A stretch of 64,000 bases of DNA from G963422445 sp963422445 (GTDB lineage: Bacteria > Pseudomonadota > Alphaproteobacteria > Thalassobaculales > Thalassobaculaceae): contig OY729512.2 in assembly GCA_963422445.2 (NCBI GenBank), forward strand, positions 6,014,001-6,078,000, given 5' to 3'. How positions within the stretch are numbered: the stretch's first letter is position 1; each line of letters opens with the position of its first letter. The position numbers and the translations under genes were made by a program. Of the stretch, positions 55,690 to 64,000 are shown piece after piece. The notes under the pieces were generated by a model, which was not told the DNA's origin, did not search any database, and saw nothing but the letters and a program-made list of their open reading frames with translations.

Positions 55690-55999
55690 GCGGATGTTGA
55701 TGCATCCGCAGAAGACCGGCTTTTCACAAGGCCGAGAACTATGCCGGGGCGACATCGAGTGCAACGAACGGCGAGGGCATTGCGTTGCCCTTGTCGTCAC
55801 AGGGCGGCATTCCACCTCCGAGGCGGATAGGCAACAACGGATGGGTCCGATCAAGAACCATGTTCTCTTCATCCACACACGGCATCATGGCGTGCCGCGG
55901 CGCATCGACATACCGGCCGACGATGTCCTCGACCGTGTCCACAAACAACGGATCATTCGGCAGAATGAAGACTTCACAGAAACGGCACGGCAGGAAATA
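55690..55999 (-). pseudogene. Decayed fragment of a second IS630-type transposase
   Basis: The minus-strand text FVDTVEDIVGRYVDAPRHAM, DEENMVLDRTHPLLPIRLG and AMPSPFVALDVAPA aligns with the central part of IS630 transposases (FVEKLTDIVGLYV, SIDEKSQIQALDRTQPGLPL). It is clearly more diverged than the three related copies in this window. Its 5' side is cut at the end of the IS630 element at 56000. The preceding 120 bp after the D-cysteine-desulfhydrase-like gene show nothing. Confidence 0.65.
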
Positions 56000-56957
56000 C
56001 TAGTGGATTGATTCCAACGTTTGAAACCCTCTTTTTCTTGCGGCGATGATGGTATCGGGATCGGCGGTCCAGACGAAGGGCCTGGCTTCGGTGGTGTTGT
56101 GTTCGTCGATGAATCGGCGGATGGCATCCTGGAGTTCGCGTACGGAGCGGAAGACGCCGTATTTGAGACGGCGTCGTGTCAGCTTGGCGAAGACGCCTTC
56201 GACTGCGTTCAGCCACGAGCTCGAGGTGGGGGTGACGTGGAAGGTCCATCGCGGATGGCGTGCGAGCCAGCCCCGGACTTCCTTGTGCTTGTGAGTAGCG
56301 TCGTTGTCGAGGATGGCATGGACCGGGACGCCGGCGGGTATCGTGCGCTCGATGCGGTTGAGGAATTTCAGGAACTCCTGATGGCGATGCCGACTGGCGT
56401 GCTGGCCGATGACCGTGCCGTCGAGCACGTTCAGGGCGGCGAACAGCGTCGTCGTGCCGTTGCGCTTGTAATCATGTGTCATGGTGGCGCCGCGGCCTTT
56501 CTTCAGAGGCAGGCCGGGCTGTGTGCGGTCAAGTGCCTGAATTTGCGACTTTTCATCGATCGACAGCACGACCGCGTGAACCGGCGGCGCAACGTAGAGG
56601 CCGACGATATCGGTCAGCTTCTCGACGAAGGCGGGATCGTTCGGCGGCGAGGTGTGGGTCAACCAGACGATCTTCGCCACCGGCTCAGGAGCCAGAGGCG
56701 TCTTGCCCGGCGGACGCGTCTTGTCCCGCAGAAGTCCGTCCACACCGTCTTCCATAGAAGCGGTCCTGCCAGCGCCAGACACTGTTCTTCGCCTTGCCGG
56801 TCTCTCTCATGATGGCCATCCTGCCGAGCCCATCGTCGCTCAGAAGAACGATGCGCGCCCGCCAGACGTGCTTTTGCGGGCTCTTCGGGTCCGAGACAAC
56901 CGTTTCAAGGCGATGCCGGTCGCCTGAAGTGAGCGTGAATGAAACACCAGGGCGCAT
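56000..56957 (-). pseudogene. IS630-family transposase, frameshift and internal deletion
   Basis: The start (ATG 56957) gives MRPGVSFTLTSGDRHRLETV and SVWRWQDRFYGRRCGRTSAG. The body continues in another frame from about 56780: DGVDGLLRDKTRPPGKTPLA, VVLSIDEKSQIQALDRTQPG (first catalytic Asp), HAILDNDATHKHKEVRGWLA, TFHVTPTSSSWLNAVEGVFA (the last catalytic Glu region) and ARPFVWTADPDTIIAARK. Between THTSPP and NDPAFVEKL about 40 residues of the DNA-binding domain, present in copy 1, are missing. The DDE core is complete, but the protein is not expressible as one chain. Confidence 0.85.
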
Positions 56958-57029
56958 CTTGCAAACCTCCGTGATCGACAAATCAGAAGAACATAATAAC
57001 GGATATACTTGTAACGATCTATCCACTAG
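56000..57029 (-). mobile_element. IS630-family element (copy 2)
   Basis: Bounded by CTAG at both ends (56000-56003 and 57026-57029), with short related termini TAGTGGATTGAT and TAGTGGATAGAT. Length is about 1.03 kb. It is closely related to the copies at 31847-33000 and 47706-47956. Confidence 0.85.
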
Positions 57030-58211
57030 CAGGATTGATTGGATGGTCGAAGACCTATGGCGCCCTCGGCCATCGAGCCCAAACTCCCGGAGCTGGCGCC
57101 CTGCAGCCTCTCGGCCAGGTCGTCGTCGGATATCTTCTGCCGTGCACCAAGGCGGACCTTGCATGCAATCCGTCACGTTATCCGAAAGGTGCTGTCCGAT
57201 TCACTTGCAATCCGCTCCGTATTTGCAAGTATTTCCGCAGCCTTGCTTCCTTCAGAAGATGGTCCGGTCGAGAAAACCGGGCACTGATAACGCAGCCAGT
57301 GGCATGGATTCGCATTTGTGCTTAATTCGAATCTTGACCCAAAAGATATCAGCTTGTAGCTTGACACAATTGTTTTGTTCCAAATTTATCCAATCCGTTT
57401 AATAACTTTCGCAGGGCTTTGCCGATGATACATCTCATTCACCGAATTCCATCCGTGCACTCGAGTCCAATGATGGCATACAACTATGATATCTTACTGA
57501 ATTACCCACATGAAAGTGTTGTATTTCGTTGACTTCACAATCGTTTTCTTCCGCTCTGGGGGGGGGGGGGGGGGTCCTAGTTAACTGCCTGGAGAACATA
57601 CCACGCATATTTGTAGATAGAACTCAACCTATCGGTGCGCAGTGGCTCGACAACCTTAAAGATGCGCGAATTGTGATCCGTATTCTGGTTGCCGCCTGCC
57701 CCTCCCTATTTCCGTTCGTCCAGGTGCGTTTCTGAATGGAAAACCATTCTGGAACAAGAGTTTTTAACACTCCAATTACATTCTAACGAAAGGATTGATC
57801 TATCAGGTGGTTTATTGGGACGGAGATCATTTCACCAGCGAGCAAGGAACACCCAACAACAACGTGTCTTAGAAAATTTTCCTACCGCTATCCTTGTTTT
57901 AAGGAATCCGCCCCGTATCTGACGTTTCACGACGTCATGGTTCCTGTCGCAAAAGAGATCAGAAGAATTTGTCAGATATACCCGACCGGAGCTCAAATTG
58001 GCCCATTGTGGAACCGCAACCACAGTCCGACCTCTACGATCCAAGGACCTTGCGGAGGTTTTGAAAATGGCTGGAACCGTCGTTACATTTTATTCATACA
58101 GTCTCAGGTTGGATAGTCGTTTTCATCGGCAAGAACCGCCGTTCTTCTTGGCCGCCAGGGATTACGAGTACTCTACATTTTTTGGAATTAGAAACTCCCG
58201 GCCTTCCACAA
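57030..58211. other. AT-rich non-coding region with a 17-G run
   Basis: About 1.2 kb, distinctly more AT-rich than the surrounding genes, with no coding-like frame longer than about 80 codons and no recognised product. It contains 17 consecutive G at 57558-57574. The short frames differ from the genome's codon pattern, so I read this as foreign or decayed DNA between the IS630 and IS1595 elements. Confidence 0.55.
57558..57574. repeat. 17-nt poly-G run
   Basis: Seventeen consecutive G on the plus strand in an otherwise AT-rich stretch. No recognised gene spans it. It is the longest homopolymer I noticed and, with the 13-C run in sspC, one of two such G/C runs in the window. Confidence 0.95.
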
Positions 58212-58219
58212 TATTTTAA

Positions 58220-59269
58220 ACCGCTTATGCAGATGGCTCCGGTTCGATCAACATGCTGTAGGTAAGGGGTTGTGCATTGGTGGCGAGGCGGAAGAGCGAG
58301 CGGAAAGCATCGTGGCGGGTTTTGCGGCGGTTGAAGCGAAAGACGACCTCATCGAGATAGGCCTGCAGATGCTTGCGGCGCAGCCCGTGGTAGACGCCTC
58401 GCGCCCATCCTTTGAGGTTGGAGAAGACTTGGTGGATCCACGGCAGGACGAGGTGAGCGGCGGTCTTCCCGACGCCATGGACATTGTGGCGATCGGCGGG
58501 GACCGCAGCGTCGCCGGACCAGCCGTCGGTTTTCGCGATAGCGTCGGGATCGGTGGCGGTTTCGACGAAGTGTCCGAGGTCGGCGGCGCCGTAGGAGGAG
58601 ATGTCGGCCAGCCTCAGGCGGCCCGGGATGTTTCCGTCCCCGAGTTCGATGGCGCCGACGATGAGCATCTTGCCGTCGTGGCTGCGTCCTTGCCCTCCGG
58701 TAGGAGGATCGTCTTTGGTCCGGAATGGACGGCTGGCCTCGTCGATGTCCACCAGGCCCGACAACGGGTTGCGCTCGGGCTCGACCATGCTGGCGCGCAG
58801 CTTGTGGGCGAGCAGCCAGGCGCTGCGGTAAGAGCCGATAGCGAGCTGTTTCTGGAGCTGCAGGGCAGAGATGCCGTTGGAGTGGGTCGCCATCAGCTAG
58901 GCGGCCCAGAACCAGACGGTGAGCGGCAGCTTGCTGGCGTGCAGGATCGTCCCGGCCGTCACCGAAGTCTGCCGGCGGCAGCCGGTGCACGCGAAGGTGT
59001 GTGCTTTTCTGCGCAGCGCCCATCCCTTTTCATGGCCGCACCTGGGACAGACGAAGCCGTCCGGCCAGCGCATTTCGATCAGCCATGCGGCGCAGGCGTC
59101 ATCGTCCGGGACCATGTGCTGGACGGCGAGGAGGCTGTCGGGGACCTGTTTCATGTGGTGGCTCCGTCGGCAGGAACGTATCGGGGCATTCTACCCGCTC
59201 CTCCGCCCTAATCTCAACCTCAACATTTGGTGGCAAACTCTCGTGACCGGAGCCATGTGCATAAGCGGT
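58220..59269 (-). mobile_element. IS1595-family insertion sequence with perfect target duplication
   Basis: A 1,050-bp element. Terminal repeats start ACCGCTTATGCAGATGGC (58220 onward) and match the complement of the right end with one mismatch over 22 bp. The 8-bp duplication TATTTTAA is exact on both sides (58212-58219 and 59270-59277). It is a different member from the cargo-bearing IS1595 transposon at 33.2 kb. Confidence 0.9.
58225..59154 (-). pseudogene. IS1595-family transposase with an in-frame TAG
   Basis: One continuous frame of 310 codons interrupted by a single amber codon at 58897-58899. Upstream part: CAAWLIEMRWPDGFVCPRCG and AHTFACTGCRRQTSVTAGTI (zinc ribbon), ending in TVWFWAA. 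Downstream: LMATHSNGISALQLQKQLAI, GLVDIDEASRPFRTKDDPPT, WSGDAAVPADRHNVHGVG, LPWIHQVFSNLKGWARGVYH and DEVVFRFNRRKTRHDAFRSL. Relatives usually have Tyr at the amber position (WFWAAYLMATHSNG), so a single base change explains it. Apart from this codon the gene looks intact. Confidence 0.88.
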
Positions 59270-59277
59270 TATTTTAA

Positions 59278-59703
59278 TTCCCTAAGCTTAAGTACAATGG
59301 ACGGGACATTCATCGATAAAAAAATACTGATCATGTTGAATCATTTAAATAATGCAGTCTATTAGCAGCCCATACAAAGCATTCTCCGAGAATAATGGTG
59401 ATACTGGGTACTGTAGAAACAATGTCCATCAGGATCCCGTTTTCAAGGAAGAATTCTGGACCCGTATTCATCCAATCGACAAGATATATGGAAGAATTAA
59501 ACGGTTGATTGAACCCAATTCCCGGAGACACCCGATCGCAAGTGGTTATATGTTGATAATATCGCAATCAACGAATATCAACAACTGACACTTATATTTG
59601 AAATCGATACCCCGTTCGAACTTGAAGACCCGCAAAGCAACCGATTTTCTTTAGTCGTAAAGCTGATATCTGAGTGCGTTTCCTTCTTGATCCAGAGGTT
59701 TAC
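59278..59703. other. AT-rich region upstream of the HTH gene
   Basis: About 430 bp, AT-rich, with no credible coding frame. It probably contains the promoter for the HTH gene at 59704, but no individual element can be fixed. Confidence 0.45.
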
Positions 59704-60012
59704 ATGAGTGATAACATCTATGTACTCCAGCGTCTTACAGGTTTCGACCGGACCGATCTGGCAAACCTGTTGAACGTAGACAAACCAGCAATCCACAATT
59801 GGGCAACGGGCGAGAAATTTGGTAAGGCCAATCGCAAACACCTCGCTGAAACGCTTGCCGTTGTTCGGTACTCTGACCGGAGGTTCCCGGAGGAGAACGC
59901 CGCGGCGCTGGCCAAACGCTCATTGACGGACGAGACCCCCATCGAAGCCATCAAGACCCATCGATACCCGATCGCGCGTCAATACATGGGTCGCGGTCGC
60001 TCAAGGCTGTGA
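59704..60012 (+). CDS. Small HTH protein, Xre/antitoxin-like
   Basis: About 102 residues from the ATG at 59704 (MSDNIYVLQRLTGFDRTDLA). The first 45 residues have a helix-turn-helix pattern: LTGFDRTDLANLLNVDKPAI followed by HNWATGEKFGKANRKHLAET, like the N-terminal domain of Xre-type regulators and some antitoxins. The C-terminal part (EAIKTHRYPIARQYMGRGRS) is basic. There is no toxin-like partner immediately next to it. It could be a solitary regulator, a phage relic or an orphan antitoxin. It stands alone between AT-rich DNA and an apparently empty 600-bp region. Confidence 0.5.
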   Translation: MSDNIYVLQRLTGFDRTDLANLLNVDKPAIHNWATGEKFGKANRKHLAETLAVVRYSDRRFPEENAAALAKRSLTDETPIEAIKTHRYPIARQYMGRGRSRL

Positions 60013-60617
60013 TTGCAGCTAGCCGCACCCGAATGACGAGCGTGAAAGGGGGAGTTCCAGCGCATCGCCATGCACGAAGACGCGGACAGATCCGGGACGA
60101 TTCAAGCCTTGCCAGATGAACCGAAGCCGATACCTCTGAAAAGACGAATCAAGCGTCACCAAGGGGTAAACAATTGATGGATCAAGAGGGATCTGTTAAC
60201 AGCGGACGGATTGTCAATCGAGTAATAGCGGCCGTGGCGCGTCCCTGTTGATGTTGCGGGTGCCTGCTTGCGGGATCGACGAACGCCGACAATGCGTCAG
60301 AAGCCAGAGAGCGTTCGAACGAAATTGTCGGCCCGATCGCGATTATTCCCTCATCGAAATGAGATCATACTTCGCGATACATGCCGATAACCCCGCCATG
60401 CTCTCCCCGACATAGCCCAACAATCTGGAATCTGCCGGATACTCGCCCCGGACCGTGATGCCCGCAGGGCCGAGGCCATGTCATCATGGTCTGTGCCCGC
60501 CAATCGATGACGCGAACGCACCCCCATGAACCCGAGCGCTGTGGACTGCTTACGGTATTTCGTGCAAAGAGAGTGGTGCCGACCTCAATCCCGACATGTG
60601 ACAGAAGGAGGGACGCC
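60013..60617. other. Region without a recognised gene
   Basis: About 600 bp. A minus-strand frame of 148 codons overlaps the small membrane-protein gene but has no family features, so I leave it out. No RNA gene or repeat recognised. Confidence 0.45.
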
Positions 60618-60806
60618 ATGCCAAGAAACCTGCGCCGGATGATCGGCCCGATCGTCACGCTGGTCGTTGTGCTCGGCGGGATCACCCTGTTTCTGGGTAT
60701 CGAAATGTCATCCCCGTATACCCGCGCCAGTCCCGACTGCTCAGTCTGGTGCGTGCTGCGGGAACAGGTTTCCGAATTCGTCGGCTTGGGCGGCTCTGCC
60801 GACTGA
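60618..60806 (+). CDS. 62-residue single-pass membrane protein
   Basis: A short gene with a strong Shine-Dalgarno sequence (AAGGAGG at 60605-60611, six nt before the ATG). The product has a basic N-terminus (MPRNLRRMIG), one transmembrane helix (PIVTLVVVLGGITLFLGIEM, residues about 11-30) and a short outer tail with two cysteines (SPDCSVWCVLREQ). An upstream in-frame start would add 44 residues without a ribosome-binding site. The function is unknown. Confidence 0.6.
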   Translation: MPRNLRRMIGPIVTLVVVLGGITLFLGIEMSSPYTRASPDCSVWCVLREQVSEFVGLGGSAD

Positions 60807-60998
60807 TACAATTCCGCACAAATATCTTCGCGTTAATATGGCCCGGGACGCCCTCGGACACCAACCAACCCATGTAACGCTTCCACTGTGTGGTCGTCTT
60901 GCGATGTCAAGCGATAACATTCGCGGCCATCCGTATCGTCGCTGTTAACCTCCAATATGGATAAGCAGCCGATCACACTCCGAATCAAAATGAAACGA

Positions 60999-61832
60999 GA
61001 GCTTCTTGCAAAATTGCCGGCCCGACCGGTTTTTTGCCTTGTCGAGGCTGATTTTGTTGTCGAGGGCCTGGGTTTCGGGGCCATCTCGTGGTCTGTTGTG
61101 TTTCTACAATAACAAGATACCGAGGAGGTGACCCCGATGACCCTTGGCTCGACCCTATCCGATCTCTGGCACCGCTTTCAAGGGGACCTTTTCCCTGCGT
61201 TGGCCGAGGCGGTCGGTCCTCTCCTCGAGACGCACAAGCGTTTCGTGACAGCTCTCGATCTCGTCAAGGTGGAGGGCTTCGTCGATGAGGTGTGGACCGG
61301 TCCGGGTCGGCCCCGGGAGGATCGCCGGGCGCTGGCCCGTGGCGTCATCGCCAAGGCGGTGTGGGGTCTGCCCACGACCCGCCACCTGATCGACAGGCTC
61401 AAGGTGGACCCGACGTTGCGCCGGCTGTGCGGCTGGTCGCGTGTCGCGGAGATCCCGCGTGAAGCGACGTTTTCGCGGGCGTTTGCCGAATGGTCGCAGT
61501 CCCGTCTTCCGAACATGTCCGCGTCCGCGGACATTCCAGGGTCGCCTGCCATCTCATGGTCGGCATCCTGGCCCTGGCGGCTGACCCGTTGATACGTCTC
61601 GCCGCCCCATAGCGCGGCTCCGACAACGCATACCGACCCTTCGCGGCCCTCTCGAAGAGAGGGGCCCGGAGAGGCGTGTCCCGATGTCCGCAAAGGTCCC
61701 TGTTTGTTCTCATCACCTCTGATGAGACACCGCGAATCCATGGATTCCGACCTCCAGGTGCAGAGGTGACCGGGATCAACCGACCGATCCGGCCTCACCG
61801 GACCCTGGGGACAGGAATTTTGCAAGAGGTTC
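60999..61832 (+). mobile_element. Internally deleted copy of the 17-kb DDE-transposase IS
   Basis: An 834-bp derivative with related termini around CTCTTGCAAAATT (left, 60999-61017) and its complement (right, 61814-61832). The 5' region of the transposase and the extreme 3' coding end match the copy at 16911-18169, but about 670 bp between them are gone (junction at about 61510). About 220 bp beyond the gene lead to the right terminus and include the 33-bp core repeat at 61745-61777. Confidence 0.75.
61128..61592 (+). pseudogene. N-terminal part of DDE transposase fused to its own 3' end
   Basis: Codons 1-125 match the other copy (LWHRFQGDLFPALAEAVGPL to FAEWSQSRLP). Then the deletion joins them, out of frame, to the last 80 bp of the same gene (the tail MSASADIPGSPAISWSASWP is the shifted reading of the C-terminal region). 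The catalytic domain is absent, so it cannot transpose by itself. Confidence 0.85.
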
Positions 61833-62250
61833 ACGAGATAAAGATTGCACAGTTTCAGGTCGAGGCTATCAATTTTGGATTCACCTCCGAGTAAACTACC
61901 CCGATCCTCGAGGGCGCAGGCTGGTGTCGATCGAAAAACTAGTGACCCCTGCCAACATCGTCCTTATTCACCTGTCGCCCTACAGTCCGAACTCGACCCG
62001 GTCGATATTCTCTTGGTCTGTCCGCGCCACCCTCGCTAGCCGGATGTTCGCAACAGGACATGAGGGCAATCCAGCGGACCCGGGACACCGTCACGGCCGG
62101 CCAACAGTGGATCGAGTCCACGGTCCGCGGATCATGGGCCGTTATCGACAATGAGGCAGCCTGAAACAATGGACGACGAGTCAATATCATTTTAGCTGGT
62201 ACGATACCGCTGGCACCGGCCGGAACCGGACGATACCACGACCTCCTGCC
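61833..62250 (+). other. Decayed transposase-like DNA
   Basis: A plus-strand stretch at about 61930-62010 reads TPANIVLIHLSPYSPNSTRS, resembling the LPPYSPELNPxE motif near the end of IS630-type transposases, with the catalytic Glu region lost. The following text shows no family pattern. No gene of other kinds is evident up to the small helical-protein gene on the opposite strand. Confidence 0.5.
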
Positions 62251-62490
62251 TCAACGCTCCGGCGGCAGAAGTCGTTTGCCGAACCGTCTTGCAAATCCGA
62301 CCGGATCGTCCAATGCACTGCCCTCGGCCGCTGTCTCTTTCAGGGTCTCGGCAACATGGCGGCCGGCATTCTCGACCTTTGGCGCGGCCTTGCGGTAGGC
62401 GGTCTCAACGGTATCGGCCGCCTTCCGGCGCACCTCGGGGTTCTCGGCCAACCGCCGTGCCGCCTCGAACAACAGGCGTCGCAACACCAT
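62251..62490 (-). CDS. Small Ala-rich helical protein, unknown
   Basis: A 79-residue protein (ATG 62490, one base past the upstream aminotransferase stop, so probably translationally coupled). It is highly charged and helical: LLFEAARRLAENPEVRRKAA, YRKAAPKVENAGRHVAETLK, and a basic end FARRFGKRLLPPER. No membrane segment or known motif. Similar small proteins accompany metabolic operons in alphaproteobacteria, but I cannot name a family. Confidence 0.6.
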   Translation of the reverse strand: MVLRRLLFEAARRLAENPEVRRKAADTVETAYRKAAPKVENAGRHVAETLKETAAEGSALDDPVGFARRFGKRLLPPER

Positions 62491-62491
62491 C

Positions 62492-63802
62492 TCAACTCTC
62501 CGACAGCACTGCCCGCCGACTATCGAGAAATTCTTCGAAAGCGGAGACCGCGACATCCAGATCTTCATCGCGAATCGGCAATGACAGATTCATCATGCCG
62601 CGCCTGGCGTGATAGACTCCCGACCGGATCATGTCGAGATGCAACAGATCACGCTTTCGGTTGGCCGCCGGATCACTCACAGGCCGCCGAATCTCACCCT
62701 GTTGAAAATGCACCGTGCTCATCGAGCCCAGCCCGGTCACCTGCATCGGCAGGCCGCGCCGGACGATCGCGCCGTTCATCCGCGAGCGAAACTGTTGGCC
62801 CCTGACATTCAGCGCAATGCAAGCCTCCGGCGTGAAGATCTCCGTCAGACCGGCAAGACCGGCCATCATTGTCAAAATATTGTTGTTGAAGGTTCCGGCG
62901 TGCGGCCAAGCATTCGCCGACCGCGGATCGAAACCACTCATGACGTCAGCCCGGCCGCCAAACCCGCCAAACGACAGGCCACCACCAAGATATTTCCCGA
63001 GCGTCACCAGATCCGGCGTGATGCCAAGCGCGCCGTGCCGGCCGCCCGGAGCCAGCCTCGAGGTCATGACCTCGTCAAAAATCAACAATGCGCCGGTTTG
63101 TGCCGTCTCCGAGCGAAGCGTCGACAGGAACTCGGCCGATGCCGGGATGCAACCGCTCGACCCCATCATCGGCTCGACAATGACGCAGGCCAACCGATCG
63201 CCCTCGCGCCGGATCGCTTCGCGGGCCGCATTCGCGTCGTTATACGGCACCAGAACCGTATCGAAAGGCGCGTTCACCGGCGATGGCGCGGCAAAGTACA
63301 GAACCCCGCCGTGATATCCGCCCTGCATTCCCATGACTTTCGAACGGCCAGTGTAGGCTCGCGCCGCGCCAATCGCCATAAGATTGGCCTCGGTACCGGA
63401 ATTCGTGAAACGCACCAGTTCGATTGCCGGAAACCGGTCGACCACGGCGCGGGCAAGCCGGGCTTCCGCCAGATTCGGGCCGCCGAGGACAATGCCGTCG
63501 CCGACAGCAGTTTCGATGGCATTACGGATGACCTGATCGTCATGACCGAACAGCCCGGCAGTATATTCACCGAGCAGATCGAGGAGCCGGTGCCCGTCCA
63601 CATCCGTGAGCCAGGCGCCCGTGCCGCCGGCAAAGGTCAGCGGGAACGGCGCGTAATGCAACACGGTTCTGGTATTGCCGCCGGGCATGACCTCCACAGC
63701 TGTCGCATGGGCCGCGGCACTGTTCGGATTGCGCGCGCGAAAGGTCTCCTCGGCTTCGGCATAGGCTGCTTCGATATCGACATTGATCAATACGGTGCTC
63801 AT
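62492..63802 (-). CDS. Class III aminotransferase (glutamate-1-semialdehyde-mutase-like)
   Basis: A 436-residue PLP enzyme of the class III aminotransferase family, resembling glutamate-1-semialdehyde 2,1-aminomutase. Motifs: VEVMPGGNTRTVLHYAPFPL, VRFTNSGTEANLMAIGAARA binding PLP phosphate, QGGYHGGVLYFA, CVIVEPMMGSSGCIPA, LLIFDEVMTSRLAPGGRHGA with the PLP Asp, LVTLGKYLGGGLSFGGFGGR with the Schiff-base Lys, and HAGTFNNNILTMMAGLAGLT. Alphaproteobacteria make 5-aminolevulinate by HemA condensation, so this is more likely a catabolic or specialised aminotransferase than true HemL. Its start overlaps the mtnA stop (ATGA). Confidence 0.88.
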   Translation of the reverse strand: MSTVLINVDIEAAYAEAEETFRARNPNSAAAHATAVEVMPGGNTRTVLHYAPFPLTFAGGTGAWLTDVDGHRLLDLLGEYTAGLFGHDDQVIRNAIETAVGDGIVLGGPNLAEARLARAVVDRFPAIELVRFTNSGTEANLMAIGAARAYTGRSKVMGMQGGYHGGVLYFAAPSPVNAPFDTVLVPYNDANAAREAIRREGDRLACVIVEPMMGSSGCIPASAEFLSTLRSETAQTGALLIFDEVMTSRLAPGGRHGALGITPDLVTLGKYLGGGLSFGGFGGRADVMSGFDPRSANAWPHAGTFNNNILTMMAGLAGLTEIFTPEACIALNVRGQQFRSRMNGAIVRRGLPMQVTGLGSMSTVHFQQGEIRRPVSDPAANRKRDLLHLDMIRSGVYHARRGMMNLSLPIRDEDLDVAVSAFEEFLDSRRAVLSES

Positions 63803-64000
63803 GAGGCAGTTCCTCCCCGTTCCTGTGCGTCCCGGCGTTCCGGGAACAGATCCAGCAAACCCTCGGCCGAAGCATCGGCAATGCCACGCTCGGTGATCAG
63901 GCCGGTAATCAGCCGGGCCGGCGTCACATCAAAGGCCGGGTTGGCAACCGGACTGCTTTCGCAGGCAATCGTCACTGTCGCGATAGATCCGTCACCGAGC
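63799..64000 (-). CDS. mtnA: Methylthioribose-1-phosphate isomerase, C-terminal end
   Basis: The last 66 codons of a gene entering from the right. Text: VANPAFDVTPARLITGLITE and RGIADASAEGLLDLFPERR. NPAFDVTPARLITGLITERG is the characteristic C-terminus of MtnA, which isomerises 5-methylthioribose-1-phosphate in methionine salvage. The stop overlaps the aminotransferase start by four bases, so the two form an operon and the aminotransferase may serve the same pathway. Confidence 0.85.
   Translation of the reverse strand, partial: LGDGSIATVTIACESSPVANPAFDVTPARLITGLITERGIADASAEGLLDLFPERRDAQERGGTAS

Noticed and set aside
60365..60811. A 148-codon minus-strand frame over the small membrane-protein gene
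   Set aside because: It has no family features and low-quality composition. The plus-strand gene has a strong Shine-Dalgarno sequence and a credible transmembrane helix.
1..64000. CRISPR arrays, tRNA or rRNA genes
   Set aside because: I looked for regularly spaced repeats and for tRNA-like cloverleaf and TTCGA-type patterns and recognised none. A tRNAscan or Infernal run would settle this.

Overview
The window looks like the chromosome of a GC-rich alphaproteobacterium, probably Rhodospirillales-like. The housekeeping genes support this (thrS-infC, hemH, hemF, a DUF1491 gene, BI-1, pepF, mtnA), and most of them are intact. They are broken into blocks by an unusually dense load of transposable elements. 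I count at least fourteen elements or remnants, from the IS5 (several groups), IS66, IS1380, IS630, IS1595 and IS1634 families plus one further DDE transposase type. Several are nested inside one another.

Layout. (1) 1-14751, minus strand: one tightly coupled operon reading sspA-sspB-sspC-sspD-sspF-sspG-sspH. This is a single-strand DNA phosphorothioation module (SspABCD) joined to an SspFGH-type restriction module. sspH runs off the left edge of the window. sspC is broken at a run of 13 G on its coding strand (11201-11213), and sspH carries a frameshift near 3350-3372. (2) 15.1-18.2 kb: a vapC toxin remnant, a complete IS5 element and a second transposase broken by a frameshift. (3) 18.2-20.9 kb: a three-gene amino-acid-related operon (threonine-dehydratase-like enzyme, AlaX-type tRNA-editing protein, PhzF-type isomerase). 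(4) 21.2-27.4 kb: an IS66-type element with a DruA-like (DUF4338) passenger, an IS5/IS427 remnant, a complete IS1380 and a complete IS427-type IS. (5) 28-31.6 kb, minus strand: thrS, infC and hemH; infC appears to start with AUC. (6) 31.8-36.7 kb: nested mobile DNA. It includes an IS1595-family transposon carrying a DNA methyltransferase and a decayed Eco29kI-type GIY-YIG restriction endonuclease, inserted into an IS5-family element with an 8-bp target duplication. (7) 37.2-45.8 kb: DUF1491, BI-1, tartrate/D-malate dehydrogenase, a conserved unknown, hemF, a cytochrome P450, an alkaline-phosphatase-superfamily protein and a uraD pseudogene. (8) 45.9-50.8 kb: two IS1634-type transposase remnants, an IS630 fragment and an IS5 element split by one of the IS1634 copies. 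(9) 50.8-55.6 kb: an acyl-CoA synthetase diverging from pepF and a D-cysteine-desulfhydrase-like gene. (10) 55.7-62.2 kb: IS630 and IS1595 copies, AT-rich non-coding DNA with a 17-G run, a small HTH gene, a 62-residue membrane protein and an internally deleted IS. (11) 62.2-64 kb, minus strand: the end of mtnA, a class III aminotransferase and a small helical protein.

How it works together. In the ssp operon, SspA should mobilise sulfur from cysteine, SspB nick or recognise DNA, SspC supply ATPase function and SspD activate and insert sulfur. SspF, SspG and SspH should attack DNA that lacks the modification. As sequenced, both the modification arm (sspC) and the restriction arm (sspH) are out of frame. 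The system is therefore decayed, switched off through the homopolymer, or affected by sequence errors; raw reads over the two sites would decide. No rRNA, tRNA or CRISPR array was recognised.
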